From Mumia sp. Pv4-285 (GTDB lineage Bacteria; Actinomycetota; Actinomycetes; Propionibacteriales; Nocardioidaceae), in contig NZ_CP162023.1 of assembly GCF_041320275.1 (NCBI RefSeq), positions 558,001 to 622,000 of the forward strand: a DNA stretch of 64,000 nucleotides. Direction: 5' to 3'. The notes below the pieces were generated by a model. The model was not told the DNA's origin and did no database searches. It worked only from the letters and a program-made list of their open reading frames with translations. Made by a program: the position numbers and the translations under genes. Position 1 is the stretch's first letter. The number at the start of each line of letters is the position of its first letter. Shown here one piece after another: positions 1 to 9,620 of the stretch.

Positions 1-353
1 GCGCATCGGCCGGGCACTTCATCGACAGGTACGTGTTCCCGGACGGCGAGCTGACCGGGTCCGGCAAGATCATCACGGAGGTCCAGGACGCGGGGCTGGA
101 GGTGCAGCACGAGGAGAACCTCCGCATGCACTACGCGATGACGCTGCGCGACTGGAACCGCAACCTGCGAGACAACTGGGACGAGGCCGTCGCCGAGGTC
201 GGCCTCGGCACCGCGAAGGTGTGGGGTCTCTACATGGCCGGGTCGCGACTCGGTTTCGAGCGCAACTCGATCCAGCTGCACCACGTGCTCGCGACGAAGA
301 CGGACCCGTCGGGCGAGACGACCTTCCCGCTGCGGCCGACGTGGGGGAGCTGA
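1..353 (+). CDS. cfa: Cyclopropane-fatty-acyl-phospholipid synthase, C-terminal part (truncated by window edge)
   Basis: The reading frame is open from the first full codon at position 3 and ends at a TGA at 351-353, so only the C-terminal ~116 residues are present. The segment FIDRYVFPDGEL followed by I.EVQDAGLEV.HEENLR.HYA.TL..WN is characteristic of the end of SAM-dependent cyclopropane/mycolic-acid-type methyltransferases, which add a methylene bridge to unsaturated acyl chains of membrane phospholipids in the cytosol. The GTG at 33 lies inside this conserved stretch and is not the real start. The SAM-binding Rossmann part must lie upstream of the window. Confidence 0.85.
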   Translation, partial: ASAGHFIDRYVFPDGELTGSGKIITEVQDAGLEVQHEENLRMHYAMTLRDWNRNLRDNWDEAVAEVGLGTAKVWGLYMAGSRLGFERNSIQLHHVLATKTDPSGETTFPLRPTWGS

Positions 354-378
354 CCCGCGGCTCCCGTACGCTGCGCAC

Positions 379-939
379 GTGACGAGCTTTGACACCGGCG
401 ACGCCGTAGCCCACGACGTCGTCGGCGTCGTGCGCTACCGGTTCGATCAGCTCCCGACGTACGAGCGGCGGTTCGGCAGGTCGATCGCGGTGAATACGTT
501 CTTGCTCGGCTTCGTGCTGGTGATCGCCCTCGCTTGGCTCGTCGTCGTGCCGGCGTTGGGCTCGGTCGCGCTGGTCCCCGGCTTGTTGTTCCTGCTCGTG
601 GGGGCGATACCGGCGTACACCCTGGCGTCCATGCGTCGGTTCCGTCGTGGGCTGCCGCGACCGGGAGGGCCCGACGTCGCTGTCGTCGTACGCCGGTCCG
701 GCCTCGACCTGGCTTGGCCTGACCTCGGTCCGACCCGGCTGACGAGCCTGACGTGGGGTGACATCGCCGCCGTCGACCAGCGACGGGTGCGTGCCGTCAG
801 CGTGCTACGCGTCCGCACCCGTCGCCGGCCGGCGGGCTCGTGGTGGCGTGTCGCGTACATCCCGCAAGACCTCCTCGACACCTCGGTCGACCTCGTCGTC
901 CGTGACGTGCACACCCTCACCCGTACGAACGGGACGTGA
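379..939 (+). CDS. Small membrane protein with two TM helices, function unknown
   Basis: A 186-residue protein starting at GTG 379. It has an N-terminal cytosolic stretch, two adjacent hydrophobic helices at roughly residues 38-78 (the second LVPGLLFLLVGAIPAY), then a basic turn and a soluble C-terminal domain of about 100 residues with the WGDIAAV.QRRVR pattern seen in small bacterial membrane proteins with a PH-like (bPH) tail. I do not recognise a specific family. No strong ribosome binding site precedes the GTG, so a start a few codons downstream is possible. Its stop codon lies inside the left arm of the terminator at 938-972. Confidence 0.6.
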   Translation: MTSFDTGDAVAHDVVGVVRYRFDQLPTYERRFGRSIAVNTFLLGFVLVIALAWLVVVPALGSVALVPGLLFLLVGAIPAYTLASMRRFRRGLPRPGGPDVAVVVRRSGLDLAWPDLGPTRLTSLTWGDIAAVDQRRVRAVSVLRVRTRRRPAGSWWRVAYIPQDLLDTSVDLVVRDVHTLTRTNGT

Positions 940-972
940 GGGATTGCGCCCGGTGTGCGGGCGCAATCCCTC
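938..972. terminator. Bidirectional intrinsic terminator
   Basis: A perfect 15-bp inverted repeat, GAGGGATTGCGCCCG at 938-952 and its complement at 958-972, encloses the 5-nt loop GTGTG. It sits between convergent genes, the membrane protein ending at 939 and the MMPL gene ending at 993, so it can serve both. There is no U-tract, which is usual for GC-rich actinobacteria. Confidence 0.8.
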
Positions 973-992
973 AGGATCGGTCGGACAGAAGG

Positions 993-3209
993 TCAGGCGG
1001 CGGCGCCCACCTCCCGGCGGTCCGGCGCGCGCAGCCTGCCGAGGCGCTTGTCGAGCACGAGCAGCGCCGCCGGCAGGAGCACCAGCCGTACGATCGTGGC
1101 GTCGACCAGGATCGCGACCGACAGACCGACACCCATCTGCTTCATCTCGAGCATGGACAGCGTCGCGAACACGGCGAACACGGACACCATCACCGCTGCG
1201 GCGCTCGTGACGACGCTCGCGGTCTCGCGCACGCCGTACTCGACGGCGAGCCGTGTCGACAGCCCACGCCGCATCCCCTCACGGATCCGGCTCATGACGA
1301 ACACGTGGTAGTCCATCGAGAGCCCGACCAGGACGACGAAGCAGAACAGCGGCACCCAGTCGACGAGGAAGCCCGGCGACGTGAAGTCGAGGATCCCCTC
1401 CGCCCACGTGTTCTGGAAGACCAGCGTCATCACGCCGAACGCCGCACCGACCGACAGCAGGTTGAGCCCGGTCGTGAGCAGGGCGACCGTCCCGCTGCGG
1501 AACACGAACCACATCATCAGCAGCGTCAGCAGCAGGACGAACCCGACGACGAGCGGCAACGCGTCGCGCTGCGCATCCTGGGCGTCCATCGTGGTCGCGA
1601 CGTCGCCGCCGATAGCCCACTCGGACACGTCGGCGCCCGCCAGCGCGTCGGGGACGACGGTGTCCCGAAGCTCGGTCACCGCGTCCTCGTTCGCCATGTC
1701 ACCCTCAGCGCCGACCGCGGTCAGTCGCAGGAGCGACGTACGCCCGTCGGACGAGACCTCGACCGGCTCTGCCGCCGCCGCGAGCCCGTCCGCCTGCGCC
1801 TGCGATCCGATCTCCTCCAGCGCAGCCGTCGCCGCGCCTGCGTCTGCGGCGGCCCCGGTGCGTGCGACGACCTCGATGGTCGACCGCTCCGCCGGGAAGT
1901 GCTGCTGCACCTGCTGGTACGTCTCCACCGCCGCGATGTCCTGCGGCAGGGTGTCGAGGTTGCCCTGGTGGAGCGTCATGCCGAGCGCCGGTGCGGAGAG
2001 GGCGACCAGGACCCCGAGCGACAAGGCCAGCGACGTCTTCGGGTGCTCCAGGACCGGGGCGATCAGGCGCTTGCTGATGCCACCCGTGCCGAGCCGGGCA
2101 TTGAGCCGCCACAGCCCCGGGACACGCGGGCGGTCGACCCACCGCCCCAGCTTGGCGAGCAGGGCCGGGAGGACGGTGACCGAGCCCAGCATCGCGACCG
2201 CGACGACGAGCATCGCTCCGACCGCGAGACCGGCGAACACCGTGTCACGGGTGAGCAGCAGGCCGGACATCGCGACGATGACGGCCAGGCCGGCGACGAT
2301 GACGGCGCGACCTGACGTGGCCGCGGCGATCTCGATCGCATCGAGCGTCGTCGCACCCTTGCGACGCTCCTCGCGTTCACGCTTGAGGTAGAAGAGCGAG
2401 TAGTCGACGCCGACAGCCATCCCGATCATGAGGATCACGCTCGCCACGGTCCCGGAGTCGGGGATCAGCACGGAGACCACCGCGTACAGGCCCATCGCCG
2501 TCAGCACGCACGAGAAGGCGAGCGCCACGGGGATCACTGCCGCGATCAGCGCCCCGAACGCGACGATCATGATGAGGAACGTGATCGGCAGGCTCCTGGA
2601 CTCGCCAGAGGCAAGATCCTCCCCGACGCGTTCGTCGACCTGGTTGTCGATCGACGTCCCGCCCGACTGCGCGATCTCGAGCTCGGGGTTGGCGCCCGCC
2701 ACCGTCGCGGTCGAGTCCTGCAAGAGCTCGACGGTCGCGTCGAGATCGACGCCCTTCGCGAGCGTGATCGGCACGAGCATGGCCGAGCCGTCCTCGGACC
2801 ACACCGGCGGTCCGACGTCGCCGACGTGGGCGATGCCCTCGGCTCCGGTGCGGATCGACTCGTACGCCCCCTCGGCCGCCGTGCGGTCGAGAGTTCCGCC
2901 GTCGGCAGTGACGAGGACGACCTCGCTGGGTGCCTCGTCGAGGTCGGCCTGACGGATCAGCTCGGCCGCACGGCCCGACTCGCCGACTCCGTAGTCGTCG
3001 TCACCCATCGACTGGGTGGGGACGACGGCCATGAGTGCCATGGCACCGACGACCAGCGCGAGCCAGAGCGAGAGTGCACTCCACGGATGGGTGGCGCTCC
3101 AGCGGGAGATGCGCACGACCGGCGATCGTCGTGACGGTCGTCCGCGGCCCGGCTCCGTCTGTGTGGGCTGATTCGGATCTGGCTGCGGAGGTGCTGCTGT
3201 GGTGGTCAT
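993..3209 (-). CDS. MMPL-family (RND superfamily) transporter
   Basis: A 738-residue inner-membrane exporter of the MmpL/YdfJ type, proton-driven and usually exporting lipids or drugs. It has the two-fold RND arrangement: TM1 near residues 40-60, a large extracytoplasmic domain, a TM2-6 bundle, a second large loop, then TM7-12. The paired Asp-Tyr proton-relay motifs are visible as GVDYSLF (D269) and SMDYHVF (D633). I chose the ATG at 3209 because the protein begins MTTTAAPP there; the open frame continues upstream but that part is Arg/Asp/His-rich and overlaps the opposite-strand kinase gene. The gene is divergent from the two-component pair at 3378-5278, which may regulate it. Confidence 0.88.
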   Translation of the reverse strand: MTTTAAPPQPDPNQPTQTEPGRGRPSRRSPVVRISRWSATHPWSALSLWLALVVGAMALMAVVPTQSMGDDDYGVGESGRAAELIRQADLDEAPSEVVLVTADGGTLDRTAAEGAYESIRTGAEGIAHVGDVGPPVWSEDGSAMLVPITLAKGVDLDATVELLQDSTATVAGANPELEIAQSGGTSIDNQVDERVGEDLASGESRSLPITFLIMIVAFGALIAAVIPVALAFSCVLTAMGLYAVVSVLIPDSGTVASVILMIGMAVGVDYSLFYLKREREERRKGATTLDAIEIAAATSGRAVIVAGLAVIVAMSGLLLTRDTVFAGLAVGAMLVVAVAMLGSVTVLPALLAKLGRWVDRPRVPGLWRLNARLGTGGISKRLIAPVLEHPKTSLALSLGVLVALSAPALGMTLHQGNLDTLPQDIAAVETYQQVQQHFPAERSTIEVVARTGAAADAGAATAALEEIGSQAQADGLAAAAEPVEVSSDGRTSLLRLTAVGAEGDMANEDAVTELRDTVVPDALAGADVSEWAIGGDVATTMDAQDAQRDALPLVVGFVLLLTLLMMWFVFRSGTVALLTTGLNLLSVGAAFGVMTLVFQNTWAEGILDFTSPGFLVDWVPLFCFVVLVGLSMDYHVFVMSRIREGMRRGLSTRLAVEYGVRETASVVTSAAAVMVSVFAVFATLSMLEMKQMGVGLSVAILVDATIVRLVLLPAALLVLDKRLGRLRAPDRREVGAAA

Positions 3210-3377
3210 GATGGCCTCTCGGTTCGGGTTGTCTCCTCCGCCTTCGACGATTCCGGCTCGCGCGTCGGCGTACAGGGGTCCGAGGACCCGAACCGAGGTG
3301 GTGCTAGGTCCACTGTCCCGAGCGCCTCGGGCACGCAGAGTGGGAGCATGACGACGACCGCCCTCGCAGGAGAGACG

Positions 3378-4682
3378 ATGAGCACCCCGATCGACGACCC
3401 GTACCCGCTGCCGCCCCGGCGCCGGCCCTCGCCGCTGGCGCTCACCGGGCTCGCGCTCGTCTATCTCATCCTCGGGATCCCGACGCTGGTGGTCCTGATC
3501 GTGGTCACCGTGGCGATCCCGTTCGTGGCCCTGGGCATCGGGGTTCCCGTGCTCGTGATGTTCGTGCCGTTCCTTCGACAGCTCGCGCGCATCCACCGCT
3601 ACTTCGCCTCGCAGGTCCTGCGGACCCCGGTCCCCAGTCCGTACCACCCGCGCACGTCCCAGGGCGTGAAGATCGTCGTCCAAGACTGGGCACGGGACCC
3701 GGCACGATGGCGCGACCTCGGGTGGGCGTACGTGTCGACGACGCTCGGCTGGCTGCTGTCGCTGATCCCGGTGACGCTGCTGCTCGGCGTCGTCTGGTTC
3801 GCGATCTTCCCGTTCATCTACTGGGTGACGCCGGCGGGCGTCTTCGACATGGACTGGTGGGTCGTCCAGGTCCACGACCAGCAGTCGTCGTTCTCGATGT
3901 GGATCGCCGCCGGCGTGTGCGCTCTGGTGTGGTGGCTCCTCACGCCGCCGGTCAGCCGGGCCCGGGCACGGCTGGACCTCGGTCTCCTGTCACCGACGCG
4001 GTCCGAGCTCGAGAGGCGGCTCATCGAGGTCTCCGCATCGCGGTCCGAGACCATCGACCACTCGGCGGCCGAGCTGCGCCGCATCGAGCGCGACCTCCAC
4101 GACGGTGCGCAGGCGCGGCTCGTGTCATTGGGGATGAGCCTCGGTCTCGCCGAGCAGCTCCTCACGACAGACCCCGCCGCTGCCGCACGCCTGATCGAGG
4201 AGGCACGCGCGACGACGACCTCGGCGCTGGGCGACCTGCGGTCGGTCGTCCGCGGGATCCACCCGCCGGTGCTGGCCGATCGCGGTCTCGTCGGGGCCGC
4301 CCAGGCGCTCTCGCTCGACATCGCGGTCCCGACCTCGTTCGCGGCCGTCGTGCCCGGTCGCGCTCCGGAACCAGTCGAGACAGCGATGTACTTCGCGGTC
4401 GCCGAGGCGCTCGCGAACGTCGTCAAGCACGCTCACGCGAGCGCCGCGTCCGTCGACCTCTCGTACGACGGGATGCGACTCCGCGCGGTGGTCGCCGACA
4501 ACGGAGACGGGGGCGCCGATCCCGCCGCCGGGACCGGACTCACGGGGGTGAGTCGCCGGCTGGCCGCGTTCGACGGCACGATGGTGGTCGAGAGCCCCGC
4601 TGGGGGACCGACCGTCGTCACCATGGAGCTGCCGTGCGTGTTGTCATCGCCGAAGACCTCGCCCTCCTCAGAGACGGACTGA
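3378..4682 (+). CDS. NarL-type sensor histidine kinase (HisKA_3)
   Basis: A 434-residue membrane kinase. Hydrophobic segments near residues 18-60 and 120-200 form the N-terminal membrane domain, followed by a HisKA_3 dimerisation domain whose phospho-acceptor lies in ERDLHDGAQ (H241) and an ATPase domain with the N-box EALANVVKHAHA and the glycine-rich NGDGG and GTGLTGVSRR. The ATG at 3378 is preceded by AGGAGAG at good spacing; an in-frame ATG at 3348 lacks such a site and would add 10 residues. The 3' end overlaps the response regulator by 49 bp. The stimulus is unknown; the divergent MMPL exporter is a plausible target. Confidence 0.88.
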   Translation: MSTPIDDPYPLPPRRRPSPLALTGLALVYLILGIPTLVVLIVVTVAIPFVALGIGVPVLVMFVPFLRQLARIHRYFASQVLRTPVPSPYHPRTSQGVKIVVQDWARDPARWRDLGWAYVSTTLGWLLSLIPVTLLLGVVWFAIFPFIYWVTPAGVFDMDWWVVQVHDQQSSFSMWIAAGVCALVWWLLTPPVSRARARLDLGLLSPTRSELERRLIEVSASRSETIDHSAAELRRIERDLHDGAQARLVSLGMSLGLAEQLLTTDPAAAARLIEEARATTTSALGDLRSVVRGIHPPVLADRGLVGAAQALSLDIAVPTSFAAVVPGRAPEPVETAMYFAVAEALANVVKHAHASAASVDLSYDGMRLRAVVADNGDGGADPAAGTGLTGVSRRLAAFDGTMVVESPAGGPTVVTMELPCVLSSPKTSPSSETD

Positions 4683-5278
4683 CCCGTCTCCTCGAGGCCA
4701 ACGGGTTCACGGTCGTCGCGGCCGTCGACAACGCGCCGTCCCTGGCGAAGGCGCTCCGGGAGATCGACGTCGACGTCGCGGTGGTCGACGTCCGGATGCC
4801 GCCGACGTTCACCGACGAAGGGCTGCGTACGGCGATCGACGCCCGCGCCGCGCGGCCGGGCCTGCCGGTGCTGGTGCTGTCGCAGTACGTCGAGCAGCTG
4901 TACGCCCGCGAGCTGCTGTCGTCGGGCGAAGGGGCGGTCGGCTACCTGCTGAAGGACCGGGTCGCCGACGTCGAGCGGTTCGTCGACGCGGTGCGTCACG
5001 TCGCCGACGGCGGCACGGTGCTCGACCCGGAGGTGGTGTCGGTGCTGCTCTCGAAGGCGGCGGCGAACCGACCCGTGGACCGCCTGACCGAGCGGGAGCG
5101 CGAGGTGCTCGGCCTGATGGCGGAGGGCCGCTCCAACGCGGCGATCGCCGGGCGGCTCTTCGTCACCGAGAAGGCGATCGCGAAGCACACGAACTCGATC
5201 TTCGCCAAGCTCGACCTCCCGGTGTCCGAGGACGACAACCGCCGGGTCCTCGCCGTCCTCGCCTACCTCCAGGGGTGA
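4634..5278 (+). CDS. NarL/LuxR-family response regulator
   Basis: A 214-residue regulator beginning at GTG 4634 (MRVVIAEDLALLRDGL). Receiver domain residues 1-120: acidic pocket E7-D8, phospho-acceptor D52 in VVVDVRMPP, and Lys in LLKDRV. The C-terminal LuxR-type helix-turn-helix is LTEREREVLGLMAEGRSN..IA..LFVTEKAIAKHTN.IF.KL. It starts inside the 3' end of the kinase gene, so the pair is co-transcribed and translationally linked. It is the cognate partner of the HisKA_3 kinase. Confidence 0.9.
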   Translation: MRVVIAEDLALLRDGLTRLLEANGFTVVAAVDNAPSLAKALREIDVDVAVVDVRMPPTFTDEGLRTAIDARAARPGLPVLVLSQYVEQLYARELLSSGEGAVGYLLKDRVADVERFVDAVRHVADGGTVLDPEVVSVLLSKAAANRPVDRLTEREREVLGLMAEGRSNAAIAGRLFVTEKAIAKHTNSIFAKLDLPVSEDDNRRVLAVLAYLQG

Positions 5279-5325
5279 CGCGTGTTCACGGAGCGGCCGC
5301 GACCACGCTCCGTCACGATGGAACC

Positions 5326-5646
5326 ATGAGCAAGGACACGCGTTCGTACTGGTTCATGCCGTACAGGATCCGGCAGCCCGAGCTTCTCGAGGTGTGGCTC
5401 GAGGACCAGGCCCAGCTGGGATGGGTCGCGGAGCACTTCAGCACCGTGAGCGCGATCCGGCTGACGCTCCACCGCCGGGAGGACGCGCCCACCTACCGGT
5501 ACGCGATCGATCCCCGGACGTTCCCCAACACGCAGGAGGACGACCTCCTGTCCGCTGCCGGGTGGGAGGACCTCGGCTCGCTGGCCGGCAAGGACGTCTG
5601 GCGTGCCCCGTACGAGGGCGAGCGTCCGGACTTCCTGTTCCGCTGA
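5326..5646 (+). CDS. DUF2812-like small protein
   Basis: A 106-residue soluble protein. The start MSKDTRSYWFMPYRI at ATG 5326 is preferred; an upstream in-frame ATG-free extension to 5275 overlaps the regulator's stop. The pattern of an aromatic N-terminus, LE.WLEDQA..GW...HFS and YRYAIDP resembles DUF2812, a domain often fused to or next to regulators in Gram-positives. Function unknown. It lies just downstream of the two-component genes and may be read from the same transcript. Confidence 0.6.
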   Translation: MSKDTRSYWFMPYRIRQPELLEVWLEDQAQLGWVAEHFSTVSAIRLTLHRREDAPTYRYAIDPRTFPNTQEDDLLSAAGWEDLGSLAGKDVWRAPYEGERPDFLFR

Positions 5647-5650
5647 GCTT

Positions 5651-5699
5651 CCCCGCTGGTCCTCGACCAGCGGTGTGGGGTGGCCTCGACCAGCGGGGG
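5651..5699. repeat. CTCGACCAGCGG-type interspersed repeat with hairpin
   Basis: Two copies of a CTCGACCAGCGG motif (5662-5673 and 5685-5696) separated by GTGTGGGGTGG. The first is preceded by its own complement, giving a 9-bp hairpin CCGCTGGTC/GACCAGCGG (5653-5661/5665-5673). It fills the gap between convergent genes and may also terminate transcription. The same repeat family occurs at 20287-20516, 24117-24147 and 27701-27795. Confidence 0.7.
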
Positions 5700-6488
5700 T
5701 CAGGCCAGGTCGACGACGACGGGTGCGTGGTCGGACGCGCCCTTGCCCTTGCGCTCTTCGCGGTCGATCGAGCCGCCGCTGACGCGCGCGGCCAGCGCCG
5801 GCGTACAGAGTGCGAAGTCGATCCTCATGCCCTCGCGGCGCGGGAACCGCAGCTGCGTGTAGTCCCAGTAGGTGAACGTGCCGGGCCCGGGCGTGTGCGG
5901 ACGGACCACGTCGGCGTAGCCGGAGTCCTCGAACGCCGCGAACGCCTCGCGCTCCAGCTTGGAGACGTGGGTCCTGCCCTCGAACTTCGCCATGTCCCAG
6001 ACGTCCTCGTCGCGGGGCGCGATGTTCCAGTCGCCCATCAATGCGATCTGCGCTGCGGGGTCGTCGGCCAGCCAGCCGGTGGCGTCGGCGCGCAGCTGAT
6101 CGAGCCACTGCAGCTTGTAGGCGTAGTGGGGGTCATCGAGCGTGCGTCCGTTGGGGACGTAGAGCGACCAGATGCGTACGCCGCCGCAGACCGCCGAGAT
6201 CGCACGCGCCTCTGCGGCCGCGGGGTCGCCCCAGGTCGGCATGTCGGCGAACCCGATCTGGACGTTGTCGAGGCCGACACGAGAGATGACCGCGACGCCG
6301 TTCCACTGTGACAGTCCGTGGTGCGCCACCTCGTAGCCCGCGGCGAGCAGCGAGAGCTCAGGGAACTGGTCGTCGCGGCACTTGGTCTCCTGGATCGCCA
6401 GGACATCCACGTCGCTGCGCTCGAGCCATGCGGCCACACGGTCGATGCGTGAACGGATGGAGTTGACGTTCCAGGTGGCGATCCGCAT
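5700..6488 (-). CDS. xth: Exodeoxyribonuclease III
   Basis: A 262-residue EEP-superfamily nuclease, the full length of the family. Conserved motifs in order: [14 protein letters not shown] at the N-terminus, IQETKC with the metal-binding Glu, [21 protein letters not shown], the active-site region near [25 protein letters not shown] and the terminal SDHAPVV catalytic Asp-His. It removes 3' blocks and cuts abasic sites in base-excision repair. It ends immediately at the repeat at 5651-5699. Confidence 0.95.
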   Translation of the reverse strand: MRIATWNVNSIRSRIDRVAAWLERSDVDVLAIQETKCRDDQFPELSLLAAGYEVAHHGLSQWNGVAVISRVGLDNVQIGFADMPTWGDPAAAEARAISAVCGGVRIWSLYVPNGRTLDDPHYAYKLQWLDQLRADATGWLADDPAAQIALMGDWNIAPRDEDVWDMAKFEGRTHVSKLEREAFAAFEDSGYADVVRPHTPGPGTFTYWDYTQLRFPRREGMRIDFALCTPALAARVSGGSIDREERKGKGASDHAPVVVDLA

Positions 6489-6531
6489 GGGTACGACCGT
6501 ACCCGCCGGTCCAGACGGGTACGGTCGCGCG

Positions 6532-7104
6532 TCACGCTCTGCCGTAGTTCAAGGTCAGCCTGTCCACGAGCCCGCCGTACGCGGCGTCGTCGTACACCTC
6601 GATGCGGACGTCGGTCGTCTCAGGGAGGTCGAGGTCGATCACGCGATGGTCGAGCTTGGCGCTCGTCCCCGGCGGCCGGTAGTCGCCGAGTGAGCGGTTG
6701 GTGTCGTCGTTGACGATCCGGAACCAGAGGGTGTCGCCGTCATTGCTGGTGTCGTAGATCCAGACCTTCTCGCCGTACGGGTGGAACTCGACCTTCCCCC
6801 GCAGCACACCCTTCGTGTAGATCTCGGTCTTGGCAGCCGCTGCCTGGTACGGAGGGCCGCCACCGTCGCGCTGGAAGAACGTGCCGTCGGCACTGTCGGG
6901 GACCGAGCAGCCTCCGTTGACCTTGTAGACGTACTTGGCCTGGCTGGGGTGGTTGACCTCGCAGGTGCTCGTGTCGATGACCTGCACGTTGTTGACCCGG
7001 ACGTCGCCGTACGCATCGGCGGGCGATGCCAGGAGCGTCCCGGCGAGGACGGTCGCGCCGACGGCTGCCGCGACACGCGCAAGGTTCGTGGTGGTGCGAT
7101 GCAT
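6532..7104 (-). CDS. Secreted protein of unknown function
   Basis: A 190-residue protein with a clear Sec signal peptide: basic MHRTTTNLAR, a hydrophobic core AAAVGATVLAGTLLA and a cleavage site after SPADA. The mature part has two Cys (in STCEVN and GGCSVP) that could form a disulfide and is rich in aromatic and charged residues, but I recognise no family. The ATG at 7104 is preceded by GGGAGAA at good spacing, which decides the start; the open frame reaches further upstream without support. Confidence 0.65.
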   Translation of the reverse strand: MHRTTTNLARVAAAVGATVLAGTLLASPADAYGDVRVNNVQVIDTSTCEVNHPSQAKYVYKVNGGCSVPDSADGTFFQRDGGGPPYQAAAAKTEIYTKGVLRGKVEFHPYGEKVWIYDTSNDGDTLWFRIVNDDTNRSLGDYRPPGTSAKLDHRVIDLDLPETTDVRIEVYDDAAYGGLVDRLTLNYGRA

Positions 7105-7268
7105 GGGTTTCTCCCCAGTTGGTGGTGCGGACCCTGCGACAGTGGCGCGGTCGTCTTTCACCACGCTTTCGCCGCGTTTTCACGCGGCGGCGCTGGGCGC
7201 GTCGGACCACGCTTTCGTCGCGTACGATCGGTGGGGAAGTGGCGTCGATGCAGGAGGATTTCCGGCGA

Positions 7269-9575
7269 ATGGGCGATCTGGCCGAAGCAAGCATGACCGC
7301 ACGGACCATCAAGGTCCTCATCGTCGACGAGCGTCCGCAGACGTCCACCGCGCACGAGGAGATGCTCCGCCGCGTGGTCCAGGAGCTCGAGCGCATCGAC
7401 GTACGGACCGAGTTCGCGCCCAGCCCCGACGATGCGGTGCTGCGGGTGGCATCGGATGCCTCGCTGTGCGCCGTGATCGCCGATGCCGGAGGTGACTCGG
7501 ACCACCATGCCGCCCACGTCGAGCCCGACCGGCTCACGACCTTCCTGGCCGGCGTGCGTGCCCGCAACGCCGACCTGCCCGTCTTCGTGATGACCGGCAC
7601 GCGCGGAGCGGACACCCTCGACACGTCGGTGCTGCGCGAGGTCGACCAGCTGATCTACCTGCTCGACGACACGCCCTCGTGGATCGCGGGCCGGATCCGC
7701 AACGCGGCTGAGCGCTACCGGCAGGACGTGCTCCCGCCGATGTTCGGCGCGCTGGTGGCGTTCTCGCGCAAGCACGAGTACTCCTGGCACACCCCCGGCC
7801 ACGAGGGTGGTGCCGCGTTCCTCCGCTCGCCCGCGGGGCGCGCGTTCTGGGAGTTCTTCGGCGAGCAGACGTTCCGCTCCGACCTCTCCGTCTCGGTCCA
7901 CGAGCTCGGATCGCTGCTCGACCACTCCGGTCCCATCGGTGAGGCGGAGCGACGTGCTGCCACGATCTTCGGCGCCGACCGCACCTACTTCGTCACCAAC
8001 GGCACCTCGACCTCCAACCGGGTCCTGCACCAGGCATCGGTCGTCGCAGGCGACGTCATGGTGCTCGACCGCAACGCTCACAAGTCGATCGAGCAGGCGG
8101 CGACCCTCACCCACGGCGTACCGGTCTATCTGACGACGACACGCAACCACCTCGGAATCATCGGGCCCGTCCCGCCGAGCGAGCTGACCCGCGCCGCGGT
8201 CGCCGCGAAACTCGTGGCGTCGCCGCTCGTAGAAGACCCATCCGTGCGTCCGGTGATCGCGATGATCACCAACTCCACGTACGACGGGCTGCTCTACCAC
8301 GTGCCGACCGTCGAGCAGACCCTCGGCGAGCACATCGACCGGCTCCACTTCGACGAAGCCTGGTACGGCTACGCCGCCTTCCACCCGATCTACGCGGAGC
8401 GGTTCGCGATGCACACCGGCGAGCGTGCCCCCGATGCGCCGACGACGTTCGCGACGCAGTCGACGCACAAGCTGCTCGCGGCGCTCTCGCAGGCCTCGTA
8501 CCTGCACGTGCGCAACGGCAGGAACCCCGTCGAGCACGACCTCTTCAACGAGGCGTACATGATGCACGCCTCGACCTCCCCGCTCTACTCGATCATCGCC
8601 TCCAACGACGTGTCCGCCGCGATGATGTCGGGGCGTGGCGGCCCGCTGCTGACCGGCATCTCGATCCAGGAGGCGGTCGCGTTCCGGCGGACGCTCGCCC
8701 GCGTCGCCGCCGAGACGGCCGAGGACGACTGGGCCTTGCTGCCGTGGCAGCCCGAGACGGTGACTCAGGCCGACGGGTCGAAGGTGCGTTTCGAGGACGC
8801 CGACGAGGAGTGGCTGCGCAGCTCGCCGGAGCCGTGGCTGCTGCGGGCGGGCGACGACTGGCACGGCTTCGACCTGCCCGACGCCTACGCGATGCTCGAC
8901 CCGATCAAGGTCACCGTCGTGACGCCGGGTGTGAAGGAGGACGGGTCGCTGGCCGCCTTCGGGGTGCCGGCGCCGATCCTGTCGGAGTACCTCGAGCAGC
9001 AGGCGTCGATCGTCGTCGAGAAGACCCAGTCGTACTCGATCCTGCTGCTCTTCTCCATCGGCGTCACCCGCGGCAAGTGGGGCTCGCTGGTCACGACGCT
9101 GATGTCGTTCAAGCGCGACCTCGACGCGAACCGGCCGCTGGAGCAGGTCCTGCCGGCGACGTACGCGGCCGACCCGCGCCGGTATGCCGGGATAGGGCTG
9201 CGCGACCTCGCCTTGGAGCAGCACGCAGCCATCGCCCGTACGCGGATGCTCGCTCTCCAGCGGGAGGCGTTCGGAGCCCATCCCGAGCCGGTGATCACGC
9301 CGGTCGAGGCATACGCGCACGTGGTGCGGGGCACCGTCGATGCCGTGCCGCTCGACGAGCTCGCCGGGCGCACCCTCGCGATCGGGGTCGTCCCGTACCC
9401 GCCCGGCATCCCGCTGGTGATGCCGGGCGAGTCCGTCGGACCGGCGGACGGGCCGTTCCTCGCCTACCTGCGAGCGCTGGAGGACTTCGACCGGCACTTC
9501 CCCGGGTTCGAGCACGAGACGCACGGCGTCCAGGTCGTGGACGGACGGTACGTCGCCCGCTGCGTGCGCGAATGA
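7269..9575 (+). CDS. Orn/Lys/Arg decarboxylase, PLP-dependent
   Basis: A ~768-residue fold-type I PLP decarboxylase. Residues ~10-140 form a receiver-like 'wing' domain (IKVLIVDERPQTS); the catalytic part follows with SWHTPGHEGG, VTNGTSTSN, DRNAHKSI, HFDEAWYGYAAFHPIY and STHKLLAALSQ, where K401 is the expected PLP lysine. The family decarboxylates Lys, Arg or Orn to polyamines and helps acid resistance; the exact substrate cannot be read here. AGGAGG at 7252-7257 favours the ATG at 7269; ATGs at 7248 and 7293 are alternatives. Confidence 0.88.
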   Translation: MGDLAEASMTARTIKVLIVDERPQTSTAHEEMLRRVVQELERIDVRTEFAPSPDDAVLRVASDASLCAVIADAGGDSDHHAAHVEPDRLTTFLAGVRARNADLPVFVMTGTRGADTLDTSVLREVDQLIYLLDDTPSWIAGRIRNAAERYRQDVLPPMFGALVAFSRKHEYSWHTPGHEGGAAFLRSPAGRAFWEFFGEQTFRSDLSVSVHELGSLLDHSGPIGEAERRAATIFGADRTYFVTNGTSTSNRVLHQASVVAGDVMVLDRNAHKSIEQAATLTHGVPVYLTTTRNHLGIIGPVPPSELTRAAVAAKLVASPLVEDPSVRPVIAMITNSTYDGLLYHVPTVEQTLGEHIDRLHFDEAWYGYAAFHPIYAERFAMHTGERAPDAPTTFATQSTHKLLAALSQASYLHVRNGRNPVEHDLFNEAYMMHASTSPLYSIIASNDVSAAMMSGRGGPLLTGISIQEAVAFRRTLARVAAETAEDDWALLPWQPETVTQADGSKVRFEDADEEWLRSSPEPWLLRAGDDWHGFDLPDAYAMLDPIKVTVVTPGVKEDGSLAAFGVPAPILSEYLEQQASIVVEKTQSYSILLLFSIGVTRGKWGSLVTTLMSFKRDLDANRPLEQVLPATYAADPRRYAGIGLRDLALEQHAAIARTRMLALQREAFGAHPEPVITPVEAYAHVVRGTVDAVPLDELAGRTLAIGVVPYPPGIPLVMPGESVGPADGPFLAYLRALEDFDRHFPGFEHETHGVQVVDGRYVARCVRE

Positions 9576-9620
9576 CCGACGGACGCGCACATGACGGTGC
9601 CGCCCGATAGCGTGACGCCC

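Noticed and set aside
3210-3875. N-terminal extension of the MMPL transporter
   Set aside because: The extra ~220 residues are charged, lack TM helices and overlap the opposite-strand kinase; the ATG at 3209 gives a normal start.
7026-7268. Longer start for the decarboxylase
   Set aside because: The upstream part is Arg-rich without similarity, while AGGAGG at 7252-7257 directly precedes the ATG at 7269.
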